64,000 nucleotides of DNA, from positions 806,001 through 870,000 of the forward strand of contig NZ_CP087135.1 of assembly GCF_020911945.1 (NCBI RefSeq), read 5' to 3'. Of the stretch, positions 52,624 to 61,693 are shown in pieces; positions within the stretch are counted from its first letter, which is position 1; every line of letters starts with the position of its first letter. Both the position numbers and the translations under genes were made by a program. The notes under the pieces were generated by a model. It searched no databases, was not told the origin of the DNA, and saw only the letters and a program-made list of their open reading frames with translations. The stretch is from Flavobacterium galactosidilyticum (lineage in GTDB: Bacteria > Bacteroidota > Bacteroidia > Flavobacteriales > Flavobacteriaceae).

Positions 52624-55251
52624 TTATTTCTTTTCAAGTGCTAAATAGTTTTCAAGATTTTTCTTGATTTGGATCACTTTATAGTTTTCAGCTGAAATTA
52701 CAATTGCTGGATTTGTAATTTTAAATTTTGCATTATCTTTTAAAACTAAAGCAATATCATCAGCATAAGCCTTAGTTTTTATACCGTGAATAGTAATGAA
52801 ATTTTTACTATCAGTATAAATATCATAAGAAAAAGTCAGTTTTTGAAGGTTCTCACTAGCAATGAATTTCATGATTTTCTCTTCTAAATCTTTTGTGCTT
52901 TTATCCTCCCGTAAGCCTACTTGATATAAAACTTTCCAGCTATTGGACTCCGTCGTGACAAATTCTAATTTCTCTAAAAGTGGGATTTGATCATTGATTA
53001 TCGTTTGTGCGTTTTTCCCTTCTTCACGATTTGGATAATTATCCGCAACAACTTGCAAAGCGTTTTTGTAAGCAGTAATACCTTTCAATTTGCCAATTGT
53101 GTTTGCTTTTAATAATTCGAATTTTGATATAATTTCATCACCTGAATACTGCGTTATTAATGGGTCTATACTCTCTAAAATTAAAGCAAACTGCTCCTTC
53201 TCAAACAATTTATACCATTTATTATAGACACTTTCCGGTGATTCGTTTTGCGAACTAGAATCTACACCGGTGTTATTAACGATTTGCGCATATCGAGATT
53301 GTGGATACTGAGCGCTAATTTTATTCTTCATATCATTTGCTTTACTAGCATCAGCAATCTGATATAATTTATACAAATTGTACATAGCAGGAAGCACTAG
53401 TTTTTCCTCAGGATCGCTGCTCAATAAATCTTCCAGCTTTGCAATAGCCAAGCGATTTTCTTTAAATTTTTCTTTGTAAATAATACCTAATTGATAATTA
53501 GCAAAATTGCGTTCTTTGTGGATACTATCTATTTCCACTGTTTCTGTTGGAAGCTGTTTTAGGTAAAAATCTGTGGTGTATTGTTCAACAATTTTGGTGG
53601 CATTTTCATCATTTTCAGCAATGTCACTTTCTTCAGTAGCTGAATCAGCGAGACTAGTATTTCCTTTAACCGATGCATTTCTCCAGTTGCCCTCTAAAAC
53701 TCTAGTTCCCCATACTTTTTTAAATTCTAATTTTCCAAAAGCAACTGTTGTAGGATTATAGAAATAAAATGTAGTTCCTGCAGTTTTCGAATTTGTACCT
53801 GGCATTGCAGGTGGCGTCATTGCTGATCTTCTGGTTGGTTGCGGAGCATCGGGATTAGAAACAACATCAAAAGAGGAAGCTGCATTATTTCTATTAATGT
53901 TTTCTTGTTTCTCCTTGTTTTTTTCTTCTAAAATTCTTTTTTCCTCATCTTGCTTTTGAAGCTTTAAAATATAATTCTCAAAATAAGTTACTTTATCAGC
54001 AGGATTCATTGCTACAACTGTTAGAATACTATCATTCCTTTTTGCAACTGCTTCATACAAAATAACCTCATCGAGATTGCCTCTTATTTTTTGGATTTTG
54101 ATGAACTCTCTAGACTTTGCATTCAGTTTAACTAAAGTACTATCATAATATTTTGCCGCTTGAGAATAAGCAGCATCTCTAAAATACATATTTCCTAAGT
54201 TCCTATAATTTGATGCTGTTAGATAAGCATCTTTAGAGTTTGTTTGCAAAGACGCATTGTAAAATTCTAATGCCGCTTTTTGATTGTTTTTCTTGTCATG
54301 AAACAAAGCCATCTGATGAAAAATCAAATCTTTATAAGGACGATTTTCTCTATCTTTTATTAATTTATCAAATGTTTTTTCGAAATTAACAGAATCACCA
54401 TTTTGATAATCAAACAACTCTGCTTTTTTAGCGTGTGCTTGAATGACAAATCGTCGATCTGCTTTTCTATTCATTTCGATAACCGATTTATATGCAGCAA
54501 CAGCGCTGTCCTTGTACCCGAGTTCTTGATACAGCTGACCTAAAATGAAACGGTAGCGCGCTTTTTCCTGATTTACTTTAGTAAATTCGATAGCCAATTT
54601 TATTTTCGCAACAGCACTATCCTTCTCTTCTACATTTAAAAAAGAAGCGGTTAGCAATGCATTTGCATCGGCAAAAACTTGATGTTTTAATTTCTGATCT
54701 TCCAGTAATTTACTGATGTTTTTTATAACTAAAGCATCATTTCCTAAACGCATGTTAGTTTTTTCACGCCATATCTTAGCTTCGTAAATCTTGCTACTGT
54801 TTGGATATTTGTACAAGACATAGTTAAAAGCATCTAGAGCTGGCACAAATCGTTGATCGTGATACCTCGCTTTTCCAAGCATTAAATAGGCTTCATCTAT
54901 TTGACTATTTTTTTCTCTTCCTCCAATATTCATGGAGTGTTTTTGGATGGCTTTAGTAGCTTTGGCTTCAGCCAATTCAAAATCAGCATTACTAGATTTA
55001 TTGCTGGTGGATATCTCATCCTTAATTTGCATCTTTTCTGGTGGCAAGAGCTCCCAAAAATCGTCCTCGTTATTGGCTTGAATTGATTTCAGTCCTTTTT
55101 CAAAGCCTATTCCGCCATTGTATAAAATGTTATACTTAGTGCTTAATGCGTGCGAATTTCTAGCCAAAAAAGTGTCTTTTTTAGTAGAACAAGCTACTAA
55201 AAAAACTAAAAATGACGGAATAAATAAATGTTTGATTATATTGATTTTCAA
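52624..55251 (-). CDS. sprE: Type IX secretion / gliding lipoprotein SprE (PorW)
   Basis: 875 residues. The lipobox FLVAC gives Cys21. Residues about 100-420 hold TPR units (AYLMLGKARYHDQRFVPALDAFNYVLYKYP split at 120-150), then a linker rich in charged residues and a second helical part. The N-terminus TKYNILYNGGIGFEKGL is characteristic of SprE/PorW, an envelope lipoprotein needed for type IX secretion and gliding. It starts at TTG (55251). It is the first gene of the sprE-bactofilin-atpZ set; that type IX function is present is supported by the sorting domain on the GHL10 enzyme. Confidence 0.93.
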   Translation of the reverse strand: MKINIIKHLFIPSFLVFLVACSTKKDTFLARNSHALSTKYNILYNGGIGFEKGLKSIQANNEDDFWELLPPEKMQIKDEISTSNKSSNADFELAEAKATKAIQKHSMNIGGREKNSQIDEAYLMLGKARYHDQRFVPALDAFNYVLYKYPNSSKIYEAKIWREKTNMRLGNDALVIKNISKLLEDQKLKHQVFADANALLTASFLNVEEKDSAVAKIKLAIEFTKVNQEKARYRFILGQLYQELGYKDSAVAAYKSVIEMNRKADRRFVIQAHAKKAELFDYQNGDSVNFEKTFDKLIKDRENRPYKDLIFHQMALFHDKKNNQKAALEFYNASLQTNSKDAYLTASNYRNLGNMYFRDAAYSQAAKYYDSTLVKLNAKSREFIKIQKIRGNLDEVILYEAVAKRNDSILTVVAMNPADKVTYFENYILKLQKQDEEKRILEEKNKEKQENINRNNAASSFDVVSNPDAPQPTRRSAMTPPAMPGTNSKTAGTTFYFYNPTTVAFGKLEFKKVWGTRVLEGNWRNASVKGNTSLADSATEESDIAENDENATKIVEQYTTDFYLKQLPTETVEIDSIHKERNFANYQLGIIYKEKFKENRLAIAKLEDLLSSDPEEKLVLPAMYNLYKLYQIADASKANDMKNKISAQYPQSRYAQIVNNTGVDSSSQNESPESVYNKWYKLFEKEQFALILESIDPLITQYSGDEIISKFELLKANTIGKLKGITAYKNALQVVADNYPNREEGKNAQTIINDQIPLLEKLEFVTTESNSWKVLYQVGLREDKSTKDLEEKIMKFIASENLQKLTFSYDIYTDSKNFITIHGIKTKAYADDIALVLKDNAKFKITNPAIVISAENYKVIQIKKNLENYLALEKK

Positions 55252-55361
55252 TGGAAAACGTTTTTATCAATTAACTATTAAATATACTTTTTAGTATATT
55301 GACTGGTAAAAATACATTTCTTTTTGATATCGTGAAAATTATAGCGATTTAATTGAATGTT

Positions 55362-55470
55362 CCTCTCGTGCGTGAGGGATGGAAGCGGCATCCTTTATTT
55401 TCTTTCTTTAAGAAAATTAAAGATACAGCGCACAGCCCGATCCGAAGTTTTCACGAAGGGTCACGCCCAA
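55362..55470. repeat. Structured intergenic element, copy B
   Basis: Contains GGGATGGAAGCGGCATCCTTT, an inner hairpin (TTTTCTT ... AAGAAAA) and AAAGATACAGCGCACAGCCC. It shares the GATGGAAG(C/T)GG and ACAGCGC landmarks, in the same order, with copy A at 41562-41711. It lies between the ABC exporter and sprE. Confidence 0.6.
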
Positions 55471-55471
55471 A

Positions 55472-56167
55472 TTAAACGGCAAAAAACAATTCTAATTCCT
55501 TCAATGTTTCTTCAGAAGTTTGAATATCTTTAACTACTTCGCCTTTATGCATCGCAACAATTCGATCACTAACCTCAACGGTGTGTTGCAAATCATGACT
55601 AGAAACTAGTACTGTGATTTCAGGATTATCGGCAAGACCTTTAATAATTTTCTTTAATCGGAATTGAGTTGTTGGATCTAAATTAGCAAAAGGTTCATCT
55701 AGAATAATAACTTCAGGATTTCCAATTAATGTGGCGATGATTCCTACTTTCTTCTGATTCCCTTTTGATAAATCTCTTAAATATTTTTTATTTTTAAGGA
55801 TTTCACCATTAAAAAATTCTTCATGTTTAGCCAATAAAGCATCAACATCGGCTTTGTTTTGTCCGCGTAAATCGCCAATGAAATAAAAATATTCCTCAGG
55901 AGTTAAGTAGCCTATTAAGAAACTCTCGTCTAGAAAAGAAGCAGTAAATGGTTTCCATGCTTCGCTTGTATTTACCTCAACACTATTATTGATGATATTT
56001 CCTGTTGAAGGTTGGATTAAATCCAATAAAAGACTAAAAAAAGTAGTTTTTCCAGCGCCGTTGTTTCCAACAAGTCCAAAGCTTTCGCCTTTTTTAATTT
56101 CTAATGAATCTATTTTTAGTACGGTTGTTCCGTTATATGTTTTTGAAAGCTTGTTTACTTGTATCAT
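55472..56167 (-). CDS. ABC transporter ATP-binding protein
   Basis: 231 residues. Walker A is GNNGAGKTT, the signature LSKGNQKKVG, Walker B VIILDEPFANLD and the switch His in VSSHDLQHT. It is of the ABC-2/CcmA-like exporter type. It follows the DUF5687 permease gene by 42 bases and energises it. Substrate unknown. Confidence 0.95.
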   Translation of the reverse strand: MIQVNKLSKTYNGTTVLKIDSLEIKKGESFGLVGNNGAGKTTFFSLLLDLIQPSTGNIINNSVEVNTSEAWKPFTASFLDESFLIGYLTPEEYFYFIGDLRGQNKADVDALLAKHEEFFNGEILKNKKYLRDLSKGNQKKVGIIATLIGNPEVIILDEPFANLDPTTQFRLKKIIKGLADNPEITVLVSSHDLQHTVEVSDRIVAMHKGEVVKDIQTSEETLKELELFFAV

Positions 56168-56209
56168 TTTATAAAAGTTAATTTGATGAATGGTTTGATG
56201 AAATTACTA

Positions 56210-57673
56210 TTATCCTTTTTGTTTGTAAGCTGCTATAGTTGCGTATTTCTCTGTTTTATATACTTTTTCAATCAGTGAAAAAGCTTTGTTTTTCAAAGCA
56301 AATCCTATTACTCCTACTGCGGCTACTAATACTAATCCTACATTAGGATTGGCATATTTAGAACCCAACCAATAGAGTAAAACAGGTAATCCTAATTGAG
56401 GAATAGAGATCAACATCGTTTTCATATTGAATGCTTTTTTATCACCAAAAGCGCCTTTTCCAGAACTCAAATCAATTGGCGTTTTAGTATAAGCACCGCC
56501 TAATAAAACCAAATGCGAATTCACGCCAATATTATAAATGGCACCCACTATAATAACCAGATAGGTTTGAAAGCCAAAATAAAGATAAAATGACGCCACT
56601 ATTGTCGTAAGTATAGTTGCAATAACCATCAACCACCATTTAGAGCTCAAATATTCTTTGTACGGAATGTTTTGTGTCATCATTAATTGGTAATAAGCGC
56701 TGTCCCAACTCGGAACAAACTGTCCGAAAGTGATTAAAAATCCTCCTGAGACAAAAATTCCTGCAAAAATGTGCATCACTGGACCATAAAAAGCAGTTGA
56801 AGAAAAAAACAGAAGACCATAAAACAGAAACATAACACTTAATCCAATGGTAGTTTTAGAACGTTTGTTTCTCTTAATAAGTTTAATGTCATTTTTTAAG
56901 AAAGTACCAATGGTTCCAAATTTATTGAGCCAAGTTAAATTCTCCGTTTTAGCCACATCGTATTTATTAGAAAGTCCAGCATCAAGGTATAAATTTCTTT
57001 TGAAATAAAGGAAAGTGAAGTAATACAATACGATCAAAACCAAAACTGGAATTGCAAAGGCCCAATAGGTATTGAAAACAGCATTAAAAAATGGTGCTGT
57101 AATCTCCGTTATATTAAATAGTCCATAATAGTGTAATCCGCCTAAAATAGCTGCTATTCCTAGGAAAATTACAAATAAATTATCTTTATTGCTTAGTATA
57201 ATATTGATAAAGTTATTGATGTACAGCAAAGAGAATATTCCCGTAAACCAAAGAATTACGTATATTACATCATAGCCTTCAATCATTAAAACAATGCTGA
57301 ACGGAATCAAGAAAAAACCATGAACTAAATTGAAGAATGATAACACAGTTTTACCTAAAGAGAAATGTACAATTGTTGCTTTTTTTATAGGGAAAATCAA
57401 TAGCGGACGGATATTCATTACAGGTATTTTTTGCAACAGCAATCGGATGATTAAATCCATTACTACATAGTAAATCATGAATTTATTTACAGTTATGATT
57501 GGATCTAAATTCATTTTCTTGAAGATATAGAAAACGCCAATCCCTAATGCTAAAAAAACTAGAATGAAATAAGCAGCAACAAAACCCATCAGGATTTTTA
57601 AAGCCAAGTTGGTCGCGAAGGAAGCCGATCTAAAAAAAGCTTTCCATTCGAGATAAAGGAATTTTTGAATCAT
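56210..57673 (-). CDS. DUF5687 family ABC permease
   Basis: 487 residues with about 12 membrane helices, starting YLEWKAFFRSASFATNLALK, a pattern of the Bacteroidota DUF5687 permeases. It pairs with the ATPase encoded downstream. The longer than usual length compared with 6-helix ABC-2 permeases suggests one polypeptide supplies the whole membrane part or that it dimerises in an unusual way. Transported substrate is unknown. Confidence 0.9.
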   Translation of the reverse strand: MIQKFLYLEWKAFFRSASFATNLALKILMGFVAAYFILVFLALGIGVFYIFKKMNLDPIITVNKFMIYYVVMDLIIRLLLQKIPVMNIRPLLIFPIKKATIVHFSLGKTVLSFFNLVHGFFLIPFSIVLMIEGYDVIYVILWFTGIFSLLYINNFINIILSNKDNLFVIFLGIAAILGGLHYYGLFNITEITAPFFNAVFNTYWAFAIPVLVLIVLYYFTFLYFKRNLYLDAGLSNKYDVAKTENLTWLNKFGTIGTFLKNDIKLIKRNKRSKTTIGLSVMFLFYGLLFFSSTAFYGPVMHIFAGIFVSGGFLITFGQFVPSWDSAYYQLMMTQNIPYKEYLSSKWWLMVIATILTTIVASFYLYFGFQTYLVIIVGAIYNIGVNSHLVLLGGAYTKTPIDLSSGKGAFGDKKAFNMKTMLISIPQLGLPVLLYWLGSKYANPNVGLVLVAAVGVIGFALKNKAFSLIEKVYKTEKYATIAAYKQKG

Positions 57674-57975
57674 AGTTTGGTTATTTTGGTTGTATAGTAG
57701 GTACGTAAAACTAGGAAAACGTTACAAAAAAGTGCTTCTTATTTTAAAAAATCAACCACAAATTACACGAATTAAGACAAATTCTAATTTTTCCTTATTT
57801 CACTAATTTATCAAGACTAAAATTGGTGTGATTTAATTTTAAAATAATTCAATTCGTGAATTTTCGTGCTGTTAGTCTCAAAAAATATCCACTACTTTAC
57901 CCCTATTATAAATTTTCAAATACTTTGATTTAAGAAACCTAATCAGTTTATTATCTTTGTCCAAAAAACAATCAC
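57674..57975. other. Divergent spacer with ACCACAAATTACACGAATT-type repeat
   Basis: 302 bases between the permease and the reductase. 57752-57780 reads AACCACAAATTACACGAATT and 57847-57870 contains AATTCGTGAATTTTCGTG, so the two ends can pair (CACGAATT with AATTCGTG). This is another short extragenic repeat. The promoter at 57924-57959 is at the right end. Confidence 0.5.
57924..57959 (+). promoter_or_regulatory. Promoter of the PaaK-like reductase
   Basis: TATCTTTG at 57952-57959 is a perfect -7 box, 16 bases before the ATG. TTTG at 57924-57927 is 24 bp upstream, slightly long for a -33. Confidence 0.55.
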
Positions 57976-59028
57976 ATGTCATCCTTTTTAAAACTAATTA
58001 TAAAAGAAGTAAAACGCGAAACTAAAGACGCCGTTTCTATCCTTTTTAACGTTCCTGAAGAACTTAAAGCAAATTACAATTTCATTGCTGGTCAATACCT
58101 AAATTTGAAATTAACATTAGACGGTCAGGAAATTCGTCGTGCGTATTCGATATGCTCATCTCCAGAAAGTGGCGAACTTCGCATTGCAATTAAAGCGGTT
58201 AAGCACGGTACTTTTTCTCCATTTGCCAATACAAAACTAAAAGCTGGAGATGTAATTGAAGTGGGAACTCCCGAAGGAAAATTTACATTTGAACCACAAG
58301 CGGAGCGACAAAAAAATTATGTGGCTTTTGCAGCTGGAAGCGGAATTACACCAATTATGTCAATACTAAAATCAGTATTAAAAAACGAACCGAAGAGTTC
58401 TTTTGTATTGGTTTACGGGAACAAAACGCCAGAAGAAACCATCTTTCACCAAGAATTACACGATTTGCAATTACAATATGTAGGACGCCTTTTTGTTCAT
58501 TACGTATACAGTCAAGCTAAAGTGGAACCTGCTTTGTTCGGGCGAATTGAAAAATCGACAGTGAATTTTGTTCTGAATAATAAACACAAGGAATTGGAAT
58601 TTGATAAGTTCTACTTATGTGGTCCAGAAGAAATGATTAATATCGTTTCTAATGTTTTAAAAGAACACAACGTTAAGGACAGCGCAATAAAGTTTGAATT
58701 ATTTGCTTCTTCTAGTGCTGAAAATAATATCGAAAAATCATTAAGCGGACATTCTAAAATCACAATTATGGTGGATGATGACGAAACCACTTTTGAAATG
58801 TCTCAGAAACAAACCGTTCTTGATGCCGCTTTAAAACAAGGTATCGATGCTCCTTATTCTTGCCAAGGCGGAATTTGCAGTAGTTGTCTTGCTCGTGTTA
58901 CATCAGGAACTGCTGAAATGACTAAAAACTCGATCCTTACTGATAAAGAAATCGCAAGTGGATTGATTCTTACCTGTCAAGCGCATCCAACATCTGAGAG
59001 TATTTATATTGACTATGATGATGTTTAG
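57976..59028 (+). CDS. Ferredoxin-NADP reductase fused to 2Fe-2S ferredoxin (PaaK-like)
   Basis: 350 residues. An FAD domain (RRAYSICSSP), an NAD(P) domain (AAGSGITPIMSIL and FYLCGPEEMI) and a C-terminal plant-type ferredoxin with cluster cysteines in CQGGICSSC and LTCQAHP. This layout is that of the phenylacetyl-CoA epoxidase reductase PaaK and of oxygenase or desaturase reductases. No paa genes are nearby, so it probably serves another oxygenase or a fatty-acid desaturase. Single gene with its own promoter and terminator. Confidence 0.9.
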   Translation: MSSFLKLIIKEVKRETKDAVSILFNVPEELKANYNFIAGQYLNLKLTLDGQEIRRAYSICSSPESGELRIAIKAVKHGTFSPFANTKLKAGDVIEVGTPEGKFTFEPQAERQKNYVAFAAGSGITPIMSILKSVLKNEPKSSFVLVYGNKTPEETIFHQELHDLQLQYVGRLFVHYVYSQAKVEPALFGRIEKSTVNFVLNNKHKELEFDKFYLCGPEEMINIVSNVLKEHNVKDSAIKFELFASSSAENNIEKSLSGHSKITIMVDDDETTFEMSQKQTVLDAALKQGIDAPYSCQGGICSSCLARVTSGTAEMTKNSILTDKEIASGLILTCQAHPTSESIYIDYDDV

Positions 59029-59048
59029 AAAATAAATATCCACTATTT

Positions 59049-59092
59049 AAAATTCCAAACTCCAACTTAAACATTGGGCTTTGGAATTTTTA
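59049..59092. terminator. Terminator after the reductase
   Basis: AAAATTCCAAA (59049-59059) pairs with TTTGGAATTTT (59080-59090), followed by TT, just downstream of the reductase stop. Confidence 0.75.
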
Positions 59093-59266
59093 ATTTTATG
59101 CCAAATGAAAAGACCACGAGAGCTTTTTAAAAACAAACCACCTTCTGGAGGAAACTGAAAAACAACAAAGGGAATCGATACGTTTTGGCCTGTAGCCACC
59201 TGATTTTGAAGAATCCATTTCTAATCTAAAGCGATTTTTAATAGTACGATGTAGAGAAAATGGGAT

Positions 59267-59281
59267 TTGGCTTTAAGCCAA
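59267..59281. terminator. Small palindrome at the end of the GT9 gene
   Basis: TTGGCTTTAAGCCAA is a perfect inverted repeat with a one-base centre, about 10 bases after the GT9 stop. On the minus strand it is not followed by a clear T-run, so terminator activity is uncertain. The sequence between it and the terminator at 59092 (about 175 bases) has no gene I can support. Confidence 0.35.
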
Positions 59282-59290
59282 GTTAAAAAT

Positions 59291-60343
59291 CTACAACAGC
59301 GACTGAATATACGCCACCACTTTGTTAGGTTCAATCGTTCGCATTACATCCTCATAACCTTCAACTTTTTTATTTCCATAAACTGATGTTGGCAATAAAG
59401 GATATTTTTCTCTATCGGAAACCAAAGCATGTTCCAGCGGTTGATTAAAAGGTGAAAATCCAGCAAAAGGATGTGTTGCACCCCAAAGCGTTACAACTTT
59501 TATACCAAGCATTGCAGCAATATGTGCATTTCCAGAATCCATAGAAAGCATCACATCTAAATTACTAATCAATTGTAATTCCTGTTGAAATTTAATTTTA
59601 CCTGCCATATTTATGACGTTATCTTTACCTTTTGAAAGCGATTCTAACACTTCAATCTCTTTCTTTCCACCGCCAAAAAGCAAAATAGTATGATTACTAT
59701 TTAGAGCCAGTTCATTTATAACTTCTTGCATTAAATCTATCGGATAAACTTTAGAATCATATTGCGCAAAAGGTGCAATTCCGATCAGTTTTTCTTGATT
59801 GTCACCAATAATTTTTAAAATTTCAACATTTAAAATAGCTTTTCCTGGAAATTCTGGTGTTGATAAATTTACAGGAAAACCAATCTTTTCGAAAACTTTA
59901 CAATGCCTTTCAAACATAGTTGGCAATTGCTTGAAAAATTTATTTTCAGCGCGAGTGAGTTGTTTTTTCTCTTGACGTCCTTTATCAACTGCCGCAACTT
60001 TTTTTCCGCTTAAAGCAAAAAGGTTTCGGGTAATTTGAGAACGTAACACATTGTGTAAATCGGCAAAAGCATCAATATGAAGTGCTCTTAAATCTTGGAA
60101 TAATCGAAGCAATCCCAAGAACCCTTTGTGACGTTCTTTTTCATCGAAAGCAAAAAAAGAAACATTAGGGATTCCGTCAAAGAAAGGCTTAAAAAAAGGA
60201 CGGGAAATTACCGTCAATTGAATTGCTGGATATTGTTTTACAAAAGCGCGTAAAACAGGAACCGTCATGGCGACATCTCCCATTGCGGAAAGTCTCATGA
60301 CGGCTATATGTTGGATTGTATGTGACAATGCTGAGTTTGCCAA
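59291..60343 (-). CDS. Glycosyltransferase family 9 (heptosyltransferase-like)
   Basis: 350 residues, GT-B fold as in LPS heptosyltransferases. Conserved parts: IAVMRLSAMGDVAMTVPVLRAF at the N-terminus, ADLHNVLRSQ, IGIAPFAQYDSKVYP, and the nucleotide-sugar site SMDSGNAHIAAMLGIKVVTLWGATHP split across residues 270-295. It adds a sugar to a lipid-linked or LPS core glycan. It starts at TTG (60343), 3 bases after the DUF4254 stop, so both genes form one operon. Confidence 0.92.
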   Translation of the reverse strand: MANSALSHTIQHIAVMRLSAMGDVAMTVPVLRAFVKQYPAIQLTVISRPFFKPFFDGIPNVSFFAFDEKERHKGFLGLLRLFQDLRALHIDAFADLHNVLRSQITRNLFALSGKKVAAVDKGRQEKKQLTRAENKFFKQLPTMFERHCKVFEKIGFPVNLSTPEFPGKAILNVEILKIIGDNQEKLIGIAPFAQYDSKVYPIDLMQEVINELALNSNHTILLFGGGKKEIEVLESLSKGKDNVINMAGKIKFQQELQLISNLDVMLSMDSGNAHIAAMLGIKVVTLWGATHPFAGFSPFNQPLEHALVSDREKYPLLPTSVYGNKKVEGYEDVMRTIEPNKVVAYIQSLL

Positions 60344-60346
60344 AAA

Positions 60347-60952
60347 CTATTTCTTATTTTGGTACAATACAGGATTTAATTCATCGTCATTGTACATTTT
60401 CATTTGCTTGTACACTTTCATGAATTTATCACCCTTTTCAATATCAGTTAGTAAATCGTCAATGGCTGCAGATAAATCTGTTCTTTGTTCTAGTAAAACA
60501 TTCAATTTTACTTGACATTTATCTCTATGATCTTGAGTAGCTTCCTCGCGAGTAGCTTCCTCATTCATATGATAAATTTTCAAAGCTAAAATAGACAATC
60601 TATCAAAAGCCCAAGCCGGACTTTCAGAGTTAATTTTAGCATTGTCTTTGATAACAACCTGACTGTATTTTTGAAGAAAATAACTATCAATATATTCTAC
60701 CATATCAGTACGTTCTTGATTAGAAGCATCAATTCTACGCTTTAAGGTCAAGGCCGCAACTGGATCAATATTTGGATCGCGAATAATATCTTCAAAATGC
60801 CATTGTACGGTATCAATCCAATTTTTATGATACAACAAATGTTCAAATTTATCTTTAGGATACGGATTGCTGATAGGTTGATCTACACTATCAAATTGAT
60901 GATAGTCCCTAATACTTTTTTCGAATACAGAATAAGCTAATTTTGAAAACAT
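60347..60952 (-). CDS. DUF4254 family protein
   Basis: 201 residues, mostly alpha-helical, no signal or membrane segment. FEHLLYHKNWIDTVQWHFEDIIRDP near the N-terminus (positions 35-60) and NQERTDMVEYID in the middle fit DUF4254. The ATG at 60952 is used because a TATCTTTG box lies at 60980-60973; a longer frame begins upstream of that promoter. It is co-transcribed with the GT9 glycosyltransferase, so a role in glycan assembly is possible. Confidence 0.88.
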   Translation of the reverse strand: MFSKLAYSVFEKSIRDYHQFDSVDQPISNPYPKDKFEHLLYHKNWIDTVQWHFEDIIRDPNIDPVAALTLKRRIDASNQERTDMVEYIDSYFLQKYSQVVIKDNAKINSESPAWAFDRLSILALKIYHMNEEATREEATQDHRDKCQVKLNVLLEQRTDLSAAIDDLLTDIEKGDKFMKVYKQMKMYNDDELNPVLYQNKK

Positions 60953-60972
60953 ATTTTTATATTTTATAATCA

Positions 60973-61006
60973 CAAAGATACTTTTTATACTTTTATACGG
61001 TAACAA
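60973..61006 (-). promoter_or_regulatory. Promoter of the DUF4254-GT9 operon
   Basis: Minus strand -7 box TATCTTTG at 60980-60973 and -33 TTG at 61006-61004 with a 23-bp gap, within the accepted range. Confidence 0.6.
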
Positions 61007-61039
61007 AAACTGTAGAAGTTTAATAGCAAAACCCAAATC

Positions 61040-61693
61040 ATGCAAATTCATAATTTATCAGAAAATAATAGTGTCCTGAATCACTTTTTAGGACAAATAA
61101 GAAACATAGATGTTCATCGTGACAGCATGCGTTTTAGAAGAAATATTGAACGAATAGGCGAAATAATGGCTTATGAACTAAGCAAAGAATTAGAATATAA
61201 AAACATTGAAATTGAAACGCCACTTGGTATAAAACAAACAACAGCTATCAATGATAAACTCGTTTTATGTTCAATTCTACGAGCTGGACTTACGTTGCAT
61301 CAGGGTTTTCTAAATTATTTTGACGACGCTGAAAATGGTTTTATTTCAGCCTATAGACACCATCCAAACAACGATGATTATTTTGAAATAAAAGTGGAAT
61401 ACCAGGCTGTTGCCGATATTAATAATAAAAACCTTTTATTACTTGATCCCATGCTCGCAACGGGTCAATCAATAGTTGCCGTTTTTAATCAATTAATGGA
61501 ACGAGGAAGTCCTAAAGAAATTCATATAGCCGTTGTTATTGCAACTCCAGAAGGAATTGCTCATCTTGAGGAACACCTTCCTGAAAACTGCCATCTATGG
61601 ATCGCTTCTTTAGATGATGGGCTTGATGCTAAAAACTACATTGTTCCTGGACTTGGTGACGCGGGTGATTTAGCTTACGGAATAAAATTATAA
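61040..61693 (+). CDS. upp: Uracil phosphoribosyltransferase
   Basis: 217 residues. The PRPP-binding motif is LLLLDPMLATGQS (usually ATGGS) and the uracil-binding part is the C-terminal YIVPGLGDAGDLAYG. It converts uracil and PRPP to UMP in pyrimidine salvage. It is divergent from DUF4254 and overlaps the tail of the DUF6427 gene by 6 bases. Confidence 0.96.
   Translation: MQIHNLSENNSVLNHFLGQIRNIDVHRDSMRFRRNIERIGEIMAYELSKELEYKNIEIETPLGIKQTTAINDKLVLCSILRAGLTLHQGFLNYFDDAENGFISAYRHHPNNDDYFEIKVEYQAVADINNKNLLLLDPMLATGQSIVAVFNQLMERGSPKEIHIAVVIATPEGIAHLEEHLPENCHLWIASLDDGLDAKNYIVPGLGDAGDLAYGIKL

Noticed and set aside
57976-59028. Naming the reductase paaK/paaE of phenylacetate degradation
   Set aside because: The architecture fits but no other paa gene is in the window.
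59100-59266. Possible remnant or tiny genes (about 17 and 39 codons) between the reductase and GT9
   Set aside because: Both are too short, lack promoters, and match nothing I recognise.
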